Made by a program: the position numbers and the translations under genes. Under the pieces are notes generated by a model. That model ran no database searches. It was given only the letters and a program-made list of their open reading frames with translations, and was not told the origin of the DNA. Positions 34,889 through 45,884 of a stretch of 64,000 bases of DNA are shown here, one piece after another; within the stretch, counting starts at the first letter, position 1, and each line of letters begins with the position of its first letter. This DNA is from Akebia trifoliata. Taxonomy: Eukaryota > Streptophyta > Magnoliopsida > Ranunculales > Lardizabalaceae. Where the stretch lies: contig CM030715.1 of the NCBI GenBank assembly GCA_017979445.1, forward strand, positions 14,037,660-14,101,659, written 5' to 3'.

Positions 34889-37219
34889 TTATTTGATCGT
34901 TCTAGGAGGTGGTAATTTTTCAATTAGACCTACCTTTGCCTTATCTACCTCAATCCCCTTAGCAGAAACAATGTGCCCTAGCACAATCCCTGATGTTACC
35001 ATGAAATGGCATTTTTCCCAATTGAGGACTAGATTGACCTCTTTGCAATGTACAAGGACCAAAGTCAAGTGATGGAGACATTCCTCAAAACTTGATCCAA
35101 AAACTGAAAAATCGTCCATGAATACTTCGAGATATTTTTCTAGCATGTCGGAAAATATACTCATCATGCACCGTTGAAAAGTAGCGGGTGCATTGCACAA
35201 TCCAAAAGGCATGCGACGATACGCGAAAGTTCCGAAAGGGCAGGTGAAAGTTATTTTCTCTTGATCGATTTGAGCAACAGGTATCTGGTTGTACCCGGAA
35301 TAACCATTTAAGAAGCAATAGTAAGAATGTCCTGCTAGACGCTCTAACATTTGATCAATGAAAGGTAAGGGGAAATGATCCTTAGGAGTCATCGAGTTGA
35401 GTTTCTTATAGTCAATACATACTCTCCATCCATTTTGAACTCGAATGGGGATTAATTCATTGTCTTGGTTCACTAGCACAGTGATACCAGACTTCTTAGG
35501 AACTACTTGTATAGGACTCACCCAACGACTGTCAGAGATAGGATAGATAATACCCGCATCTAGCAATTTCATCACTTCCATCCGAACTACGTCTTTCATT
35601 ATAGGATTTAGTCGTCTCTGAGGTTCTAAGGAAGGCTTAGCGAAATCCTCTAAACGAATATGGTGCATTACCACAGATGGACTAATTCCCTTGATGTCAG
35701 CTATGCTCCAACCAATAGCTTCTTGATGTTCTTTTAATACTCCTAACAACTTTCCCTCTTGAACTTCATTAAGGTGAGAGGAAATGATTACGGGCAAGGT
35801 TTGATTCTTACCAAGAAATGCATATCTCAAGGTCTCTGGAAGCGACTTGAGTTCTAATTTTGGAGGCTCGATATAAGAAGGAACAAGATTGGATGTGCGC
35901 ACAGGAAGACTTTCAGTTTTTGCGTGCCACCGCACAGAATCTAAGAGTGGAACAGATTCAAGCAAAGCATTGACTTCGCTTATAGACTCTTCGACGTCCA
36001 AGTCAAGGCTAAAGTGAGCCAAACATTTTGTTAGGGGATCAGAGTACCCTAACTCTTCATACGTTTGATTGACTAGGGTATCTATCATGTTCACTTCCTC
36101 CATACCATCATCTACATCAATTCCTTGAAAATTGTGGAAGACGTTCAGTTTCACTTTCATATCCCCAAATGCTAAAGTCATAATTCCATTTCTACAACGA
36201 TTGACTGCGTCAGACATGACTAAGAATGGATGTCCTAAGATGATAGGAATATGACTATTCGAATTGATGACTGGCTCCGTGTCTAAGACAACAAAATCAA
36301 CAGGGAAATATAAATCTTTGACTTTAACTATCACGTCCTCAACTATACCTTTTGGAATTTTTATGGACCTATCGGCTAGACTCAACGTGATATCGGTGGG
36401 TTTCAATACCCCCAAACCTAATTGTTTATAAATCGAATATGGTAAAAGGTTCACACTAGCCCCTAAGTCTAAGAGACATTTTTCGACCACTTGATTTCCA
36501 ATATGAATGGAAATTGTCGGACATCCAGGATCCTTAAATTTTGGTGCAATCGTTTGTTGGATGAGAGACGAAGCTTGGGCTGCCATGATAGCTTTCCGAG
36601 GAAATGGTGTTTTCCTTTTAGCTGTGGTCAAATCCTTTAGGAATTTCGCATAAGAAGGTATCTGCTTAATGGCATCTAGGAATGGGATATTGATATGCAC
36701 ATTTTGGAAGACTTCTAAGACACCCTCAAATTGCTTACATTTTTTAGAATCTCTAAGGCGATGGGAAAATAGAGCTTTTGGAAGTGGCAAAATGATAGGA
36801 GGATTTTCCAAATCTTTCTCTTTCTCTATTGGAGACTCTATGACTTCTTTTTGAACTTTGTCCTTCTCTAGGACTTTTTCTCCCATGTCAAAAGGTTGGA
36901 CCTTGTTGTCCACTTTTTTTCCCGAACGCAAGGTGTGGATAGCCTGGACTGAGTCTTGTGGAGCTTCAGAATGGCTTCCTACTTCGTATTGACCTTTCGA
37001 TCCATTTGGAATCAAAGGTTGACCTCTAGGGTTAGGGATAGTCTGACTAGGAAATTGACCTTTCTCTCTCCCACTCAAGGAGAGAGCTAACTGCCCCAAC
37101 TGAACTTCCATCTTAGCTATGGATTGCGCAGTAACCTGGTTAATCTGAGTTTGATTTTGATGGGTTTGCTGTTGAGTTTGGATGAACTGCTGTTGCTGTC
37201 TCATCAACTCGGCAATCAT
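34889..37219 (-). CDS. Open gag C-terminus, protease and RT segment of E2 (776 codons)
   Basis: Residues 1-40 are Gln-rich, ending with the gag landmark MEVQLGQLALSL. The protease motif DLGASVNLLPYSIY is near residue 250. RT spans about residues 500-750, with VSPIQVVPKKSG, WRVCIDYKKLN, YRRMPFGLCNAPATFQR and the catalytic YLEVFMDDF near residue 701, both Asp present. The frame is continuous with the upstream 302-codon piece except for two stops at Gln codons (37217-37250). It is the longest intact stretch in the window, but as part of a broken gag-pol it is annotated as a surviving ORF, not a functional gene. One Asp-to-Asn change sits in RT (FLNGYSGYN; E3 has FLDGYSGYN). Confidence 0.85.
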   Translation of the reverse strand: MIAELMRQQQQFIQTQQQTHQNQTQINQVTAQSIAKMEVQLGQLALSLSGREKGQFPSQTIPNPRGQPLIPNGSKGQYEVGSHSEAPQDSVQAIHTLRSGKKVDNKVQPFDMGEKVLEKDKVQKEVIESPIEKEKDLENPPIILPLPKALFSHRLRDSKKCKQFEGVLEVFQNVHINIPFLDAIKQIPSYAKFLKDLTTAKRKTPFPRKAIMAAQASSLIQQTIAPKFKDPGCPTISIHIGNQVVEKCLLDLGASVNLLPYSIYKQLGLGVLKPTDITLSLADRSIKIPKGIVEDVIVKVKDLYFPVDFVVLDTEPVINSNSHIPIILGHPFLVMSDAVNRCRNGIMTLAFGDMKVKLNVFHNFQGIDVDDGMEEVNMIDTLVNQTYEELGYSDPLTKCLAHFSLDLDVEESISEVNALLESVPLLDSVRWHAKTESLPVRTSNLVPSYIEPPKLELKSLPETLRYAFLGKNQTLPVIISSHLNEVQEGKLLGVLKEHQEAIGWSIADIKGISPSVVMHHIRLEDFAKPSLEPQRRLNPIMKDVVRMEVMKLLDAGIIYPISDSRWVSPIQVVPKKSGITVLVNQDNELIPIRVQNGWRVCIDYKKLNSMTPKDHFPLPFIDQMLERLAGHSYYCFLNGYSGYNQIPVAQIDQEKITFTCPFGTFAYRRMPFGLCNAPATFQRCMMSIFSDMLEKYLEVFMDDFSVFGSSFEECLHHLTLVLVHCKEVNLVLNWEKCHFMVTSGIVLGHIVSAKGIEVDKAKVGLIEKLPPPRTIK

Positions 37220-37249
37220 AGATTCTAAGGACGACTGTTGTTAGGCAGG

Positions 37250-38538
37250 CTACTTGTAATTGGTCATGGGATCTGGTATGATGGTTCTGTAATCTGTAGA
37301 TTGTTGGGGTTGATAAGGGACTTGAGGAACAATAGCTTGATTTGTGGAAGAACCAGATTGCCTAGGAAAACACTTATTGTAATTTGACGGACCACTAGAT
37401 TGAATAGGTTCGTTCTGCCTGTATGAGAAATTAGGATGAAACCTATTATCTGGGTGATACGTTTGGCTAAAAGAGTTTGGAATTGGCTTCCTAAAAGCAC
37501 TATAGCCATTAATCGCATTTGCTTGTTCAGCTTTGATTTGAGGCAAGGTGGGACAACACTCAACCAAATGGTCGTTGCCGTCGCATATGACGCACAAAGA
37601 ACTCGGTTCAACAGTTACTTGCAAAATTGCACGAGGGTCTAGGTGAGGTTTGGATGCCGAGATGGTAAAGGCATCTACCTTCTTCGTGAGATTGTTCATC
37701 CCACTCACTAGATTAGACATAACATTTTTGAGATCAGGGTCTGCCTTCATCTCATACATGCCTGTCTTTCTAATCAGATCATCTCTATCAAATTCTTCTT
37801 GGTTAGTACTCCAATTTTGAGCACTCTCAGCTAACTCTACGAGGAAATCGTACGCTTGATTGGGAGTTTGGTTTATGAACTGACCCTTATGCATTGACTT
37901 GACTAAGGTATGTTGATTCATTGTTAATCCTCTATAAAAACTTTGCACCAACTGTGCTTTGTCAATGCCATGGTGTGGGCACTTGACCAATAAATCATTG
38001 AATCTTTCCCAAGTTTGAGAAAATTCATCATCAGGACGGGCTCTAAAATTTCTAATAGAGTCCTTTTTTCTCAGTTTTGGCCACGGGATAGAATTTGGCC
38101 ATAAATTTCTTGGATAGAACATCCCAGGTAGATATGGAATTGGTGTTAGGGAGTTCAACCACGCAGCTGCGTGGTCTTCAAGGATAACGGGAACAGAATA
38201 AGCTTGATACTCTCCTCATCTAGATTCTGATTTCTAAAAGTTTGACATATAGTCAAGAATCGATTAAGATGGGTGTAAGGTTGTTCACGCTCTAAATCGT
38301 AAAACTTAGGGAGCATATTAATGGTGGCAGCCCTAATTTCAAACTGAGGTGCATTGTTCAATGGTAAAATAATGCATGTAGGAAAAGATGCGAAAGCTGG
38401 AGCGAAGAGCTCATTGAGAGTTCGCTCTCGATCACCCATCATAACTACTGATGGTGTCTTGCGTATCCTATTGATGGTACGTTCGATCTCAGGATCAAAT
38501 GGTTCTAACACGTTGTTTTGTGAACGTCTACTAAGCAT
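37250..38538 (-). pseudogene. gag: gag of E2
   Basis: The start is ATG at 38538 (MLSRRSQNN), chosen because the same ATG is kept in E3 and E4; the TTG seven codons upstream is in frame but unlikely. N-terminal and capsid parts follow: VMMGDRERTLNELFAP, PQFEIRAATINML, DDEFSQTWERFNDLLVKCPH and DKAQLVQSFYRGL. A zinc finger of the CCHC kind (CVICDGNDHLVECCP) is near 37580. A frame change at about 38158 and a compensating pair between 38160 and 38070 scramble roughly 25 residues. The frame ends at TAG at 37250, a former Gln codon. Gag builds the virus-like particle and its finger binds the RNA. Confidence 0.85.
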
Positions 38539-39086
38539 GCAAATCACACAATCGATCAAACAATCACAAAAAGAAAAGACTGGACCTAGATAGGTTGCCT
38601 AAAGCTAGACAGCTCCTAACTGGGTAGAAATAGCGCAACTAGCCTTCCAACTCGGTTCTATGAAGTCAAGTTTGAATCATTCGGATCTCCAGATCGGAGG
38701 AGGCGCACAATGCATTACCAAGGGCACTCTTAAATACCTCCTTTCTTGAATAGACTGAGTCTATCCCCTCAAAGGGCAAGATCTTACTAGATAGAAAAAT
38801 GACAAAGAAACGCAATTGGCACAACTTGAAGCGGAATTTCTCCTATTGAGCTCGTGGGCCCTATAGTCAAGTCTAATTGATTTTAATTAATTTGATTTGA
38901 TGACTAGTGAGTTGATTATCCTAATTAGAGCAAGGAATTGGTAATGACTTCCAATCCTTATCTTATCATGCCATCCCTAGGAGAGGGGTGCTCTTTACTA
39001 CTTAATTAACTATTCCAAGTGTGTGCAAATTAGAAAAATAACATACAAAGGCAAGGAGTAACCCACTAGCAAAGAGAGGCGTGGGT

Positions 39087-39091
39087 GTTTC
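39087..39091. other. Target-site duplication of solo LTR F, left copy (GTTTC)
   Basis: Matches 40805-40809 exactly. Confidence 0.93.
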
Positions 39092-40804
39092 TGAAAGCGC
39101 CCTCGATCCGCGGGGTGCGCGGATCCGCTTTTGACCCTTGAGGTTTGGGAGTCGCCGCCTAGTTTAGGTCTAGGAACCATAAATGACTCTACAATGGATA
39201 AAAAAGAACTAATCTACATAGAAATCTGAATCCGGGGATCATGTTACGGGGTTGGAAGGTGTTAGGCACCAACCCCGCCCGGCCAATGCCGTCTCTACTT
39301 ATCCCAAATAGATCTACATCGCTAATGATAAACTAGATTAAAAAAAAATAATAAAAATTTACCTTTGATCTGCAAAGGTGCTATTCCCTCAGATCTGAAA
39401 AAAAAACAGTTCCTTGTACCGTACTCCTTGCTTCGTTTTGTCTCCGGATCTGATTTCTGATCTCCGAGGCAAGGTGTCTCTTTCTTGGATCTGGATGCTT
39501 CGAATTTGTGGTGGATGTTTGAGGTGTTTTTGAAAGGTTTTTGGGTGTTTTTTAGGCTAAAATCGGAATAGGGTGTTAGGGAAGGAGTTGGGGCTCCAAA
39601 ATTAGGGTTTTGGGGAGGTTATGGAGGCTTCTTCACCTACTTTTTCTAGGGTTTTTTCTTTGATACGAAAATAGGGTGTGGAGGCTCCTATTTATAAAGT
39701 TTTTAGAAGCATTTAGGGTTTGATTAGGGTTTCTTTTTAGGGTTTCAATTAGGGTTTTGACTTAGTCTTTAGGGTTTTAGGGTTTTGACTTTAGTCTTAT
39801 GAGATTGACTTGATTAGTTTAGATTAGGGTTTGGATTTAGGGTTTTGACCTTAGTCTTATGAGATTGACTTGATTAGTTTAGATTAGGGTTTGATTAGGG
39901 TTTTGACCTTAGTCTTATGAGATTGACTCGATTAGTACCTTGACTTCAGTCTTGCTTGATTGACTTTAATTTTGACTTCAGTCTCACTTGATTGACTTTA
40001 ATACCTTGACTTCAGTCTTGCTTGATTTACTTTTAATTTTTGGAGAACCCCCTTCTATTATATCTTTAATTCTTTGAACCCCCAAATGGAGGGGTCCTTA
40101 AAGAAATATCCCACGAACCCTCAACAATTTTGCCTGAGAGTCCAATTAATCGATTTTTTAGGTTCAACTTTTTAAATTAATTTCATTAATGTTTCACTTT
40201 AATTATTTAATGTTTTATTTATTAATTTCGAATTTTTTAATTATGAAAATTGTGAAATTACCGTTTTGCCCTCGGAGAGGATTTTTTACGTTTTAAGTCG
40301 TTTTCAATGTTCCAGGATGTTTTGGAATCAGTTTTTCGTAAGGAATTCAATGGGAATGTTGGTTTTTGTCATTTATGAAGTTTTTTATATGAAATGATCG
40401 TGAACTTTATGAGGGGTATTTTCGTAATTTTGTCAAATTTTGTGAAAATTGGCGAAGTGGTTTACTTGGTTTCGATTTATTGTTTTATGTGTTTGAGTGG
40501 GTTTTCCTAAGCGTAATGCAGGCTCTAGAGTTGTTTTGATGTTAGGGGTATTTTGGTAATTTAGTGATTTTTATCGTGAAGCTTCTTTTTTATTTGCAAG
40601 ATGATGATTTCTATGTTTCTGGGGTCGTATTTTCTTAGCGTAGCGTGGTTTCTAAGTTTTGTCAGTTCGAGATACCTCATCCGGATTTCTGAAACATATC
40701 TGGTAACAAAATAAAGCATTGGAATAGACGTCCATCATTGGGAACCTTTGCGATCGGGTCGACGACTTGATTAATCAGGCGGATGCAAAAATGGGGTGTC
40801 TACA
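39092..40804 (-). mobile_element. Solo LTR F (Tat/Ogre-like family)
   Basis: 1,713 bp, TGAAAGCGCCCTCGATCCGC ... GGGGTGTCTACA, flanked by GTTTC on both sides, with no internal region. Its 39770-39935 stretch has tandem GTCTTATGAGATTGACTTGA units as in the LTRs of A (subfamily I), unlike B, C and G. It sits in the leader of E2. Confidence 0.94.
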
Positions 40805-40809
40805 GTTTC
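40805..40809. other. Target-site duplication of solo LTR F, right copy (GTTTC)
   Basis: Matches 39087-39091. Confidence 0.93.
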
Positions 40810-41445
40810 GAGATTACCTCCTGTGCTAGACGGGGTGAAGACAGTTTGAGTCGACTTAGGCCACCAACTCCAATTTTGGTGTGCGAACTTAAGGAGCCGT
40901 GACGGTATTGTCCACCCGTCGTCCTTCCTTAGTCTATTACAATCCAAGCCTTCTTGGATAATTAAAAAAAAAATTACAAAGAATCTTATACAAGTGTTTC
41001 TAAAATAGAAAAATAAACCTAACTAAAGATTCAAGGAAATTGAAAGAAAAGAAGAAAAAATAAATGTTTACCTACAAGAAGCAAAACAGAAATGTTAGTA
41101 GAAATGATAGTAAACGGACTCAAAAATAGAATCCGACTTACCACAATCTTGCTGACTTGGTCATATTTTATAGAAAATTTCATTCTATCCCAAATCGATA
41201 TATTATAATAGATAATCGGAGATCAAAGCAGAAAGTTACAGTTAGTTTAAGTTCTGCTGTCAAGGGTGAAAAAATAAACGGGAATGACTTTTTTTTTTTT
41301 TCAATTTTTTTTTCTTCTTTCTTCTCTCTTAAAATCTCAAGAACACTTGAACTTATAGAAAGAAACCAAAATAAAAAAAATAAAATAAAATAAAAATGAA
41401 AGAAATTAATTTTAAATCAAAACTTACCACTAATACCTTTACCTT

Positions 41446-41463
41446 TCCCCGACAGCGACGCCA
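41446..41463 (-). other. Primer-binding site of E2
   Basis: Minus strand TGGCGTCGCTGTCGGGGA after the linker GAATTT; Athila tRNA-Asp type. Confidence 0.85.
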
Positions 41464-41469
41464 AAATTC

Positions 41470-42675
41470 TGGTTCGACTATCGTTGTTCTTCTCACCGGA
41501 GTTAATAATAATCTTAATTTTACCTTACTTGTGGGGCAAGTAGGGGATCAAACCCAAGAGAAAGGAGGAATAGAGCTAAGCTAAGAAGATAAAATCAAAA
41601 TTAACTAAAAGGAATTAAAACTATTTTTTTTTTTTGTATTTTTGAACTTATAAAAAGATGTAAAATTGCTAGAAAATAAAATAAAGTAAATTAAATTAAA
41701 AGCAAGTAAACTTATGACTTAAAACACCATTGGAGGTGGATCTACCTAAAACAAGTTAATGAGCAATTCTTAATCTCTAGCCTTTTTATATCTCAATCAT
41801 AAGGGCTTGGTGTTAGCTCCTTAGATCGGAAAGTTTTGCAAATAAAATGAAATAAGGGAACAAAAACAAAGTAGAATTCTTTGAAAACTTCTTACTACCA
41901 ATTATCTAATTTAAGCATACTTTATCTTGATATAATCTAAACATAAATTATCAAAAATAAAAGGTGCAAGAAACTTAAAGAGAATTCATAAGCATTTTAA
42001 ATAAAAGAAAGACATAAAATTAGAAATAACACAAGAACTTGCTCTAGGCTTTTCCACTCTCCAATGGAGGGGAACTTAGTCTAATGTCATTACAAGAGAG
42101 GGAAGATAAGAGATGAAAGAACTTTTCTTCATTTCATGGAAAAAGTTATAACTTCTTCTTCTACTTCTTACAAGATTATTTAACCAAAAGAAAATAACTA
42201 GAAAATGAAAATACAAAAAATAAGAGAATAGGCTAAGAACCTTAGATTAAAGGAGTCTTGGATAAGAGAACCAAGATGGGACCCTTTCTCTAGAAATGAA
42301 GGCTCTATTTATAGATAAAATGTGTGTAGAAGAGTCTAAAAGTGGCCTCCACTTTTCTTTGCACAAAAAGACAAAAGAGGAGAATATGAGTTAAGGATTA
42401 GGGCATTCCAAAGGATTTGGGCATTCCAAAGTGGGCCCAAATGCTTTTGTCTTGAGATTTTGATTCCAATTTGTTGATTTTCTGCACAAGAAACACACGT
42501 AATTAGATTTATCTAGTAAATGAATTTATTTATATATAATTAAACCTAATTAACATGCAACGTGGTGATTTGAGGCTTATCATGATTATTATCTTAATAT
42601 GGATAAATAGGTACAAAAATCAAGATAAATATCCAAAAAATGTATGTATAATTGAGTGTTTGGAAACACTCATCA
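41470..42675 (-). repeat. 5' LTR of E2
   Basis: Plus strand TGGTTCGACTATCG ... GGAAACACTCATCA, 1,206 bp, collinear with 30693-31904 and with the same GAACCA end variant and two 18-bp units. Confidence 0.92.
42305..42313 (-). promoter_or_regulatory. TATA box of the E2 5' LTR
   Basis: Minus strand TATAAATAG followed by AGCCTTC, the family position. Confidence 0.65.
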
Positions 42676-43500
42676 AGTGTTAGAGAAGGAACATAGACAC
42701 ATTTGCTTGGTGTCTCTAGAGATGCCAGGGATTAGTCCCGACATGATTTGTCACCATCTGAATGTCGAATCCGACTTCAGACCTGTCATGTAGAAGTCGA
42801 GGAGACTGGCACCGCAGTTTAGAGAAGCGATGAATGACGAGGTGAATAGGTTGATCAGGGTCAAATTTATCAGGGAGGTGCAGTTCTCAGAATGGATAGC
42901 GAATATTGTGGTAGTGCCCAAGAAGAATGGGAAAGTCAGAGTCTACATAGACTTCACCAATCTAAACAAGTCCTATTTGAAGGATAACTTTCCGATGTAG
43001 AGGAGAGACCAGCTTGTAGATGCGACTTCTAGCCACGAGAGACTATCCTTCATGGATGGTTAGTTTGGCTGTAACTAGATACATCTCAACCCAGAAGATT
43101 AGGAGAAAATGACATTCATTACAGAGTAAGGGCTCTATTACTATAAGGTGATGCCCTTTGTACTGAAGAATGCGGGGGCCACCTATTAGAGGTTAGTGAC
43201 AGAGCTGTTCAGAGATCTGCTAGGCAAAACAACAGAGGTGTATATAGATGATTTGCTGTTCAAGAGCAAGATGAAGGAAAACCATGTTAGTAATCTAGAA
43301 GAAGTCTTCTCTAGGATAAGGAAGGTGGGAATGATTCTTAACCTAGAAAAATGTACCTTCACGCTAACCTCAGGAAAGTTCTTAGGGTATCTGGTTACAA
43401 ATAGGGGAATTGAGGCTAACCCAGATCAGATCAAGGCGTTAATAGAGATGCCATCTCCAAACCCAGAAGCAAGTCCAGAAACTGGCAAAGGAAAGTAGCT
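42676..43500 (+). pseudogene. Reverse transcriptase of element D
   Basis: Reads from LEMPGISPDMICHHLNVES, the segment before RT in Tat elements, through FREAMNDEVNRLI, IVVVPKKNGKVRVYIDFTNL, MPFVLKNAGATY and the catalytic VYIDDLLFKSK near 43240, to NLEKCTFTLTSGKFLGYLV. At least eight in-frame stops, several of them TAG where relatives have CAG (for example in GYNQI, EDQEK and ATYQR). RT copies the RNA into cDNA; this copy is dead although the YIDD box itself survives. Confidence 0.85.
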
Positions 43501-43869
43501 ACATTAACTCACTTCATAGCCAGATCCTCCGATAAGTGTAGGCCCTTATATTGACTATTGTTGAAGAACTCCCGGTTCGAGTGGATGGAAGAATGTGAGC
43601 GGGCGTTTTTCGAGTTGAAGGAGTACTTTGGCAAGCCACCCATACTCTCCATGCCGGAGGTGGGAGAAGAGTTAGGAGTGTATTTAACCACTTCGGAGCA
43701 TGTGCTCAGTTCAGTCTTGGTCAAGATAGGGGCAATAGGGGAACAACCCATTTACTTTTTGAGTAAGACATTCACGGACGTAGAAATGCATTACACAAGG
43801 CTTGAAAAGGTGGGGTTAGCATTGATCTATAAGGCAATGCACCTGCGATCGTACTTCCAAGCACATTGA
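43501..43869 (+). pseudogene. RT-linked RNase H of element D
   Basis: Open from 43558 as FEWMEECERAFFELKEYFGK, then LGVYLTTSEHVLSSVLV, QPIYFLSKTFTDVEMHYTRLEK and HLRSYFQAH. The first catalytic Asp typical of active RNase H (as in YTDAS / CDTSD) is not seen (here LTTSE), which is usual for Tat elements, where this domain has decayed and the next one has taken over. It ends at a TGA where relatives have an Arg codon (CGA to TGA). Confidence 0.75.
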
Positions 43870-44630
43870 GTGCAAGTCATCACTGAATTCCCTCTAAAGA
43901 CGATTTTAGGGAAAGCAAATGGGTGAGGCAGAATGACCAAGTGGACAGTTTAGTTAGCAGAGTTCTGCCTCGAGTACAAGCCTAGAGTTTTGGTGAAAGG
44001 CCAAGCAGTAGTCGACTTCTTGACAGATTTCCAAGTGGAAGAAAAAGTTGAATTATTGATAGAAGAGTTACAATAGGTGGAGAACCAGCAAGAGCCACCA
44101 AGCGGATCAGGATGGAAAGCCTATGTGGATGGTTCATCCAACTTCGAGGGGTCAAGAATTGGAGTAGTGTTGATCACACCAGGTCAAGCAAGGATAGATA
44201 AGGCGGTGACCCTAGGATTCAAGGCTTCAAATAACGAGGTAGAGTACGAGACAATGCTACTCGACCTCGAATCCTTGGTAGGACTGGGGGTAGTAGAGGC
44301 CACAATCTACAGTGACTCGCAGTTGGTGGTAAACCATATAAAGGAGACATTCGAGGCTCAGGATCCTCAGATGTAGCTCTACCTTGAGAAAATCAGAGCG
44401 ACTATGCATCGAACAGGAGACAACAAGGTTGAACATAAACCAAGAGCTGATAACAGGCATGCAGATGCCCTGGCCTACATTGAGTCGATTTTGGTTGGAC
44501 AGAATAAGAGGGAGCTACCATTAAACTACCAGGAGAACCCTTCCATAGATGAGTTTGGGTTGTCCAGTTTAGTGGCAACTGAAGCGGATCGAGGGTGGAT
44601 AAGCCCGATCTTGGCCTACTTATAGCATGG
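43870..44630 (+). pseudogene. Second (archaeal-type) RNase H of element D
   Basis: After a linker with stops, the 44077-44376 frame gives GSGWKAYVDGSSNFEGSRIG, then NEVEYETMLLDLES and IYSDSQLVVNHIKETFEA. The 44404 frame gives PRADNRHADALAYIES. The four acidic catalytic positions of the family (D in YVDGS, E in NEVEYE, D in YSDSQ, D in NRHADAL) are all visible. A stop at the Gln of QMQLYLEK (44374-44376) separates the halves. A second RNase H of this type is characteristic of the Tat lineage. Confidence 0.82.
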
Positions 44631-45835
44631 GAAACTGTCCAGCGACCCAAAGGAAGCTAGGCGGGTCAAGAATATTGCAGAGAGGTACATGGTTCTAGAT
44701 AGAACTCTGTACAGAAAATCCATAGAAGGGCTGCTCTTACGCTACTTGGTTCCAGTAAAAGTAGAAGAAATGTTAAGAGAGATCCATGAGGACAACTGTG
44801 AGAACCATTCAAGGGGGAGAACTTTAGCGCATAAGGTGCTCACCCAAGGGTACTTTTGGCCTTATTTGCAGAAAGATACAGCTTTGTACGCCAAGCATTG
44901 TGATAGCTGTCAGAGGCACGAGAAGATAATCAGGTAACCAGCAGTACAACTTCATTCCCTAATCAGCCCTTGGCCATTCGCTCAGTGGGGGATTAACTTA
45001 GAAGGCCCATTGCCCAAGGCTCTAGGAAATCTTACTTTCCTACTAGTGGCAACTGATTACTTTACTAAGTGGACAGAAGCACTCCCTTTGGCCAGGTTCC
45101 GGCAGCAAGAAGTCCAGAAGTTCCTCTGGGAGAACCTTATTTGTAGATTCGGTTTGCCTCGTACCATAGTTTCTGACAATAGAAGATAGTTTACAGGAGA
45201 GCAGATAAGAGAATTTCGCAGTGAGTATGGGATAAAGCAAGTATTCTCTACACCCCAGTACCCCCAGGGTAATGGGTAAACTAAATCCACAAACAAGGTG
45301 TTGCTAGACATTTTGAAGAAAAGATTAAGGAAAGCCAAGTGTAGGTGGACTTCAGTGTTGCACGGGGTCCTGTGGGCTTACAGAACGACTGTAAGAATAT
45401 ACACGAGAATGTCCCTATTTTCCATGGCTTATGGGGTAGAAGCAGTAATCCCCATTGAGAATAGTTTTTCCATGATGAGAACCAAGATAGTGCAGTCTGG
45501 GAGAAATAACCCACAGCTAGTTGCAAAACTAAACCTGATGGAAGAAAAACGAGACGCAGTATTAGTCAGACTAGAATATTATCACAGGAAGTTGCAAAAT
45601 TACTTCAGTAAGAGGGTTCGCCCTCACCAGTTTCAGGAAGGTGATCTAGTGTTGAGGCGAGTATTCCAAAATACGGAAGAGTCGAACAGTGGTAAGTTAT
45701 AAGAAAATTGGAAAAGGCCTTACAGTGTGGCAAAAGTGGGCCAAAAGGGAGTATATTACTTACTCACTATCAATGATCAGGAATTACCCAGACCTCGAAA
45801 TGCATGTAACTTAAAGAGATATTATCAATAAATGT
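44631..45835 (+). pseudogene. Integrase of element D
   Basis: The zinc finger is intact in 44689-44937 (HEDNCENHSRGRT ... HCDSCQRHEKI). The core follows, but the DDE triad is lost. The first Asp is Asn (WGINLEGPLP, AAC at 44995). The second Asp is kept (IVSDNRR). The Glu is Lys (TKSTNK, AAA at 45283), right after a Gln-to-TAA stop. The C-terminal part is open at 45298-45702 (VLWAYRTT, YGVEAVIPIE, FQEGDLVLRRVFQ) and ends at about 45830. Both triad changes are G-to-A transitions. Confidence 0.85.
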
Positions 45836-45884
45836 TTTGCTATATTTTTGCCATTTAGCTATGTTTGCAGGACTAAGCTGAAGA

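Larger units (their letters stand above)
38539..41445 (-). other. Untranslated leader of E2, split by solo LTR F
   Basis: Same leader as in E1, E3 and E4, including the hairpin block (minus strand CGACGGGTGGACAATACCGT near 40900-40920). F is inserted at 39092-40804. No gene. Confidence 0.75.
30693..42675 (-). mobile_element. E2: Athila element, minus strand, nested in D and carrying solo LTR F
   Basis: LTRs are 41470-42675 (5') and 30693-31904 (3'). The PBS is at 41446-41463, the PPT at 31905-31918, and gag-pol runs between 38538 and 33198. Without F (39092-40804) it is about 10.3 kb. Both LTRs end in GTCGAACCA rather than the GTCTCATCA of E1, E3 and E4. There is no TSD: AATTC precedes 30693 and AGTGT follows 42675. 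It inserted between the protease and RT regions of D. Confidence 0.9.

Noticed and set aside
34889..37219. Calling the 776-codon ORF of E2 a functional gene
   Set aside because: It is cut off from gag by two stops and from RNase H/IN by another, and RT has an additional Asp-to-Asn difference; it is a surviving piece of a dead gag-pol.
39700..39935. TTTAGGG-like words suggesting an interstitial telomere
   Set aside because: They are scattered words in the short tandem repeats of the LTR family (also at 120-190 on the other strand), not a run of telomere units.
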